Origin: Nanobdellota archaeon
Lineage (GTDB): Archaea > Nanobdellota > Nanobdellia > Pacearchaeales > GW2011-AR1
DNA length: 64,000 bases
Direction of reading: 5' to 3'
Assembly: GCA_024654565.1 (NCBI GenBank)
Contig: JANLHM010000009.1
Span: 89,945 to 153,944, forward strand
Shown here: piece after piece, positions 59,038-64,000 of the stretch
How the letters are laid out: the number at the start of each line of letters is the position of its first letter
Position numbering within the stretch: the stretch's first letter is position 1
Position numbers and translations under genes: made by a program
The notes under the pieces: model-generated
Told to the model about the DNA's origin: nothing
What the model saw: the letters and a program-made list of their open reading frames with translations, nothing else
The model's database searches: none

Positions 59038-59292
59038 TTAATAGTCGATATCTTCTATTTTACCCCTATTTTTTATAAATGATTCAACTGTCTCTTCATC
59101 CAAAACCCTTTTTCCAAAGGTATCCATCTCGTTTTTTAATTTATTAATCAATTTTTCAACCTCTTCAAAAATAAAACATTTCAAAATTTCTTCTCCTTTT
59201 TTAGAGATTCTTTTTATTCCTTTTTCCCGGAGTATTTTAATAAGACCTTTCCTCTTTATTAATGCATTATTAATTTCTCTATTTTTTTCCAT
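59038..59292 (-). CDS. Small protein, possible histone-fold
   Basis: GIKRISKKGEEILKCFIFEEVEKLINKLKNEMDTFGKRVLDEETVESFI resembles an archaeal histone pattern. Confidence 0.4.
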   Translation of the reverse strand: MEKNREINNALIKRKGLIKILREKGIKRISKKGEEILKCFIFEEVEKLINKLKNEMDTFGKRVLDEETVESFIKNRGKIEDIDY

Positions 59293-59298
59293 TTTTCA

Positions 59299-59820
59299 TT
59301 AATCTATTAAAACATAGTATTTTCTGAATTTGATTTTCGCATTCATAAAAAACTTGTCAAATATAGAATCATAAATAACCGGACATAAAAAAACCTGATT
59401 GCTTACCCATTCTCCTTCTTTTTCCAAAACTAAACCTTTTTCACCCTTTCTCCCCCTTAAAAAATTTACTACTTGGACTTTCTTGGAAGCCGATAAATCT
59501 GAAAGTTCATACCTGAAAAGACACTTGTTTTTAAAACCATAAACTTCTGAAAAGGGTTTATTTTTCTTCAAACTGTATCCCTCCCTTATGAGGGTATTAA
59601 CTAATCCTATCGGCTTAAAAAAATCCTCTAATGATATTATGCTGACGTGATAATTTTTAAATTTAAAAATTTTTTTGTCCGAAATCACTGCAACATCTAT
59701 ATCTTGGGGTTCAGTTTTTCCCTTGACAAATGACCCAAATAAGATAACATCATAAACCATCTTATCCTCCAAAACCTGCTTAAAATTGTTTTTTATTTTT
59801 GATAAATCTTTTAAGTTCAT
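59299..59820 (-). CDS. Nucleotidyltransferase (MNT-like)
   Basis: VILFGSFVKGKTEPQDIDVAVIS. Confidence 0.8.
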   Translation of the reverse strand: MNLKDLSKIKNNFKQVLEDKMVYDVILFGSFVKGKTEPQDIDVAVISDKKIFKFKNYHVSIISLEDFFKPIGLVNTLIREGYSLKKNKPFSEVYGFKNKCLFRYELSDLSASKKVQVVNFLRGRKGEKGLVLEKEGEWVSNQVFLCPVIYDSIFDKFFMNAKIKFRKYYVLID

Positions 59821-60118
59821 TTGAATAATTTTTAAGAAATAAAACCTCCTTCAACCCCATTTTAAAGTTATATGATTTAACATAAATTTCAAATAAAGGA
59901 CAGACTTTTGAATAAATTTCTTTAAAATAAATTTTTAACAAATTAAATCTATCATTATGGTTTTTAGGAAGCCTTCTTATTTCCCCATAAATTAAATAGT
60001 CACAGAAAATAACAATAGACTTGAAAAAGTCACTTGCTGAAGCATTAAATCTTTTTTTTATTAAATTATCCTCTCCAGAATCCATAAATTCTCTTGCATT
60101 TTCTAAAAGTCCTTCCAT
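59780..60118 (-). CDS. HEPN-like protein
   Basis: Helical; RRLPKNHNDRFNLLK motif; overlaps the MNT gene. Confidence 0.7.
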   Translation of the reverse strand: MEGLLENAREFMDSGEDNLIKKRFNASASDFFKSIVIFCDYLIYGEIRRLPKNHNDRFNLLKIYFKEIYSKVCPLFEIYVKSYNFKMGLKEVLFLKNYSNELKRFIKNKKQF

Positions 60119-60322
60119 GTTAATACATTAATATATATTAGATTATTTAAATGTTTTTATTAATGCAATAACCAACACTCAAGATTATAAAAATCACAAC
60201 TAATACATTATCGCTAATGCTATTTTTACCTGAAGAAGAAAAAAGAATTAATTAAATAATTGGCAACCAATTAATTAACTACACAATCGCAGTAAGCTAC
60301 GGGTAAACCCTGGAGGAATAAT

Positions 60323-63300
60323 TTATACACACAAACCAGGATTATTTGAGCAAATTTTATCCACTAGTGAATTTAAGTTTGTTACAGTTTTGTTGAGTTC
60401 ATTGTTTTTGTTTTTAAGTTCAATATTTTCAACCCTCATTTTGGAGTTCTCTATTTTTAAGTCCTTTATTTCACCATTAATTTTAAGAGTGTCTTTACTT
60501 AAATCTAGGATTGATGAACTTGTTTTTTCATTAAGTTCATTTATTGCCTGAATTAATATTGGCGAGAAGTCTTCATAATTAAGTCTTAAATATCCATCAG
60601 TACCATTAACAACTAATTCTGGGAAAACTTTTTCTACCTCTTGAGCAATAAGTCCAAAATTAGTCTTATTGTTATAGAATGGACGAAGTTCTTTAGCTTT
60701 ATCATTCCATTTGAATTCTACTACCTTCAAATCTTTTAATTTTTCCAAAGACCCACTAAAATTAGAAGTAATATTTTTTAATCTTGAATCTGAAAAGTCA
60801 GCCATACAAGAGGCAGAAGCTCCACTACAAACGTCTTCACTTGCATAAATATACCCTGTAACTTCCAAATTATATCCAGGATTTGTCGTTCCGATGCCGA
60901 CATCGCCCTGAACTAAAAGCCCGTTACTTGGTGCTGTATTTGTTCCTGAATATGTCGCTCCGATAACTGCTCCACCTTCTACGTCTAAATTGTTTTGTGG
61001 CGCCGTCGTTCCAATACCAACGCCCGTGCCAGACCCAGAAATGAACATTGATGTAACAGAACCTATAACATCAAAACTATAATCGCCACCACTGTTAAAC
61101 ACCATTGAACCGTTTTTTACCCCAATTCCATAAGAATCAGACGGATTTGCCTCACTGTAAAGCAATAGCTGGTATTCACTGAAACTATCTAGATAACCAG
61201 TAGCAAAATTGTTACCAATAGTCAATTTACTACCAGGCGCCGTCGTTCCGATTCCCACTCTCCCACTAGTATCAATATATAATTTATCCGCACTTCCATT
61301 TGAACCTAGGCTTAAACCCCCATTTAATTGAGAATAAATTTGTGCATCATTTCCACTAACAGTCAACCTTCCAACAGGATATGCCGTGTTCCCCCACTCA
61401 AGATGGTTTGTTGAGTTTGTTCTAATATCTAACTTCGCCCCAGGTCCCGTCGTCCCGATGCCGACGTTGCCGTTAGGAGCAGTAATTGTCATTACTTCTA
61501 CTGGAGGGATATTTGTTGTTCCATTTTTAACAGCGAAAACCATATCTGCATAGCCATAACCTGTAACACTTGTTGTTCTTGTTCCAACAAATCCAAGCGG
61601 ATAATTTCCCCCATAATGTGCAAAATTAATACCAGCAAATCTATCAATGGCAACAGATGGATTGCTTATCTTTAAAAAATTAGGAGCATTTGTTAAGGTT
61701 GCTGTTGTGTCTGTTTTTTCTATTTCAAATATAGTATCCGGACTCGTCGTCCCGATGCCGACATTGCCGCCGTCTATTGTTACAGTTTCATAGTTTTCAC
61801 CATTACCCAAAGCTACTCGTCCATTTCCTGTCGCACCAAAATATGCAATTCCTCCAGTACTTTGAGCATACGCATAATTTGTACCATCGTCTGATGTTCT
61901 AAAATATCCACCATAAACTTCTAATTTCGCTTCCGGCCCCGTCGTCCCTATGCCGACGTTGCCGTCTTGTTGAATGGTCATTCTCACGTCCCCATCATCC
62001 AAAAATTTTAATTTATCGCCATCATTTCCATCATTATAAACTTCCCACTTTGTTATTGCGTTTTCTCTAAAATATATTCCAGAGTCTCCATCTGTAGCTG
62101 AATTTAATCCCAAATATGCACTGTCCGATGAATTTATATATAGAAGACCAATGCTCCCTACATTTGCCCCATTTACGTGAAGTTTAGTTGACGGCCCCGT
62201 CGTTCCGATGCCGACGTTGCCGGTCTCTGATATTCGTAACCTTTCCTGTACACTTGTCCCTCTAGTTGAGAACGCTAAATATGTATCACCATCTGCTGGC
62301 GAGTTAGTCCGTACTGCGCTAATTGTCGCAAATGTATCAGCACCGCCAGCACCATTAAAATTGAATAATATATTTGCGCCCGTATTCGCATTAGCATTCG
62401 GATTCAATAATTCCAATCCCGTAACAGTTGCTCCGGCGGAAGATTTACTTACCGATAGTTTCTGGTTTGGCGCCGTCGTCCCGATGCCGACGTTGCCGGT
62501 GTCTGTAATCCTCATTTGTTCCGTAATATACCCACCCGCAGTTTTTGTATGAAATGACATTATTCCTTTTTCAAGTCCATCGGTTGTATCGGTCATTTCC
62601 CCAATTATAGCTGATGTCAAAACTTGTTCTGAACCAGCATTTAATTGACTAAATCCAAATAAATTACTACCGCCAGCCAGTGAATTGCCAATGATTAAAC
62701 CGTCATCATCTACACCAGATACTATCATTGTTTTAATCCCATAATCACTACCTGCACCATAAATTTTATATGTCGGCGCCGTCGTTCCGATGCCGACGTT
62801 GCCGTTGACTAACATTGTCATTTTCTCAGCAAGAGTAGGACCTGTAACTGTCGTGAACCAACGGAATGCTTGATTCGTTGCGGGCTGGGCATCAAGATGT
62901 TGAAAATCAATGGTGCGTTGAGTTGCATCAATACGTCCGCCGAATATACCGCCAGTGACCGAATCATCAGCATAAAATTTAATTCCCGCACTAGTGCCGC
63001 TTGTATCCACAGACTCAATTCGTAGCACTTCCTGAGCTAATCCCGTAGTGGCTCCATTGTCTATGTGTAACTTCGCCCCCGGCGCTGTCGTTCCGATGCC
63101 GACGTTGCCGTCGTTTTGTATTCTCATCTTTTCCGACCACCCTGTGCCTGGATAAGTAGCGACTGTGCCAAATATCAAGCTTCTACTACTACCAGAAGCA
63201 CCCCAAGAAACATAACTATCACCAGCAACATTATCTAATATGATAAAATCAGACCCTTCTTTGTTTGCAATTGCTCCATTTACTTCTAGGGGTACCCCCG

Positions 63301-64000
63301 GTCCCGTCGTCCCGATGCCGATGTTGCCACCTTCGGTAATGACCATTTTTGCATAAGTCATGGCTGCCGTGCCCACAGGATATGGATTAGCACCAGCAGC
63401 CCCCACTGCAAAAACCATTGCTTCCCCCCCTACACCTGTAATATAGCGATGGAAAATGGAACTGGCCCGATAGTTACTACTGTCTATTCTGGAAAAAATT
63501 AGACCTCCACCTGTTGTATCCGCGCCGGAGGCGCTAGTATAAACCTCCAAAGGAGCTCCTGGTGTGGTCGTCCCGATGCCGACGTTGCCGTCTATTGCTG
63601 TCAAAATACTTGCCCCATTAGATGCTAAAACAGTTCCACCAGTATCAGAACCAATGTATGTTTTACTTCCAACAACACCAGAATACAGATACATCACATT
63701 GTCTACAGAGTTGTAATAAGTCCCCGGCTGCGAGCCCGAACCTGCCACACCATTGAAGTTAATAGATTGACCAGCATTAAGAGTCAATTCACCAGAAACA
63801 TGCAATTTTGTTGCCGGACTCGTCGTTCCGATGCCGACGTTGCCGGTATTTGAATTGACGAAGAAATCCGTCGTTCCGATGCTGAAATTGTAGTCGCCAA
63901 AGACGACGTTCTTGTCTGAACCTGTATACGGAACGTAGTCGGACAAATTCAAGGCCGAAACGTTCAAATTAGTAAGTCGTGAGCCGTCACCAACAAAATA
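60323..64000 (-). CDS. Large fibre-like protein with repeated GNVGIGTT motifs and C-terminal peptidase S74 chaperone domain; 5' end beyond window
   Basis: SDSRLKNITSNFSGSLEKLKDLKVVEFKWND…NFGLIAQEVEKVFPELV; frame stays open to 64000 (YFVGDGSRLTNLNVSA), ORF-track start at 63967 is an internal TTG. Confidence 0.88.
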   Translation of the reverse strand, partial: YFVGDGSRLTNLNVSALNLSDYVPYTGSDKNVVFGDYNFSIGTTDFFVNSNTGNVGIGTTSPATKLHVSGELTLNAGQSINFNGVAGSGSQPGTYYNSVDNVMYLYSGVVGSKTYIGSDTGGTVLASNGASILTAIDGNVGIGTTTPGAPLEVYTSASGADTTGGGLIFSRIDSSNYRASSIFHRYITGVGGEAMVFAVGAAGANPYPVGTAAMTYAKMVITEGGNIGIGTTGPGVPLEVNGAIANKEGSDFIILDNVAGDSYVSWGASGSSRSLIFGTVATYPGTGWSEKMRIQNDGNVGIGTTAPGAKLHIDNGATTGLAQEVLRIESVDTSGTSAGIKFYADDSVTGGIFGGRIDATQRTIDFQHLDAQPATNQAFRWFTTVTGPTLAEKMTMLVNGNVGIGTTAPTYKIYGAGSDYGIKTMIVSGVDDDGLIIGNSLAGGSNLFGFSQLNAGSEQVLTSAIIGEMTDTTDGLEKGIMSFHTKTAGGYITEQMRITDTGNVGIGTTAPNQKLSVSKSSAGATVTGLELLNPNANANTGANILFNFNGAGGADTFATISAVRTNSPADGDTYLAFSTRGTSVQERLRISETGNVGIGTTGPSTKLHVNGANVGSIGLLYINSSDSAYLGLNSATDGDSGIYFRENAITKWEVYNDGNDGDKLKFLDDGDVRMTIQQDGNVGIGTTGPEAKLEVYGGYFRTSDDGTNYAYAQSTGGIAYFGATGNGRVALGNGENYETVTIDGGNVGIGTTSPDTIFEIEKTDTTATLTNAPNFLKISNPSVAIDRFAGINFAHYGGNYPLGFVGTRTTSVTGYGYADMVFAVKNGTTNIPPVEVMTITAPNGNVGIGTTGPGAKLDIRTNSTNHLEWGNTAYPVGRLTVSGNDAQIYSQLNGGLSLGSNGSADKLYIDTSGRVGIGTTAPGSKLTIGNNFATGYLDSFSEYQLLLYSEANPSDSYGIGVKNGSMVFNSGGDYSFDVIGSVTSMFISGSGTGVGIGTTAPQNNLDVEGGAVIGATYSGTNTAPSNGLLVQGDVGIGTTNPGYNLEVTGYIYASEDVCSGASASCMADFSDSRLKNITSNFSGSLEKLKDLKVVEFKWNDKAKELRPFYNNKTNFGLIAQEVEKVFPELVVNGTDGYLRLNYEDFSPILIQAINELNEKTSSSILDLSKDTLKINGEIKDLKIENSKMRVENIELKNKNNELNKTVTNLNSLVDKICSNNPGLCV
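60885..63845 (-). repeat. 13 dispersed copies of a ~23-nt GC-rich motif (plus strand GTCGTYCCGATGCCGACGTTGCC) encoding GNVGIGTT
   Basis: Copies start near 60885, 61005, 61242, 61449, 61746, 61941, 62199, 62475, 62781, 63087, 63306, 63568, 63822; degenerate copy near 63870. Confidence 0.9.

Noticed and set aside
60885-63845. Repeated ~23-nt motif resembling a CRISPR array
   Set aside because: Spacing is irregular (about 120-306 nt) and repeats are in frame inside one long ORF encoding GNVGIGTT; no cas genes.

Overview
AT-rich 64 kb window from an archaeal, probably DPANN (Pacearchaeota/Woesearchaeota-like), chromosome. Archaeal markers are Rpo7, Spt4, S24e, S27ae, L24e, S28e, L7Ae, Kae1 and KsgA. 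Main blocks: (1) a SUF/ISC Fe-S operon (3-8818) in which SufB carries two inteins and SufC is fused in frame to a trypsin-like protease domain; (2) a long minus-strand copper/thiol island (9939-17753: CopA, separate HMA domain, cupredoxin, DUF411, membrane rhodanese, PCYCGC-like protein), in which three single-TM proteins end in the same C-terminal pentapeptide MVGGC and two transcription units share a 19-bp operator-like element at the same distance from the start codon; (3) two DsbA-like paralogs sharing a gene-conversion-like tract; (4) hisS next to an unusual tRNA-His; (5) a peptidoglycan-type amidase overlapping a frame-disrupted Dop/PafA-like ligase gene; (6) ribosomal and transcription genes; (7) gyrA and gyrB, each with a related HNH intein; (8) a surface-protein/defence region with LamG adhesin fragments around DUF3800 and AbiE-like genes, HEPN/MNT genes, and a large peptidase-S74 fibre-like protein with GC-rich repeats. 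Four small loci each need a single-nucleotide homopolymer change to give one continuous ORF. All calls come from reading the sequence and the supplied ORFs; no database search was run.
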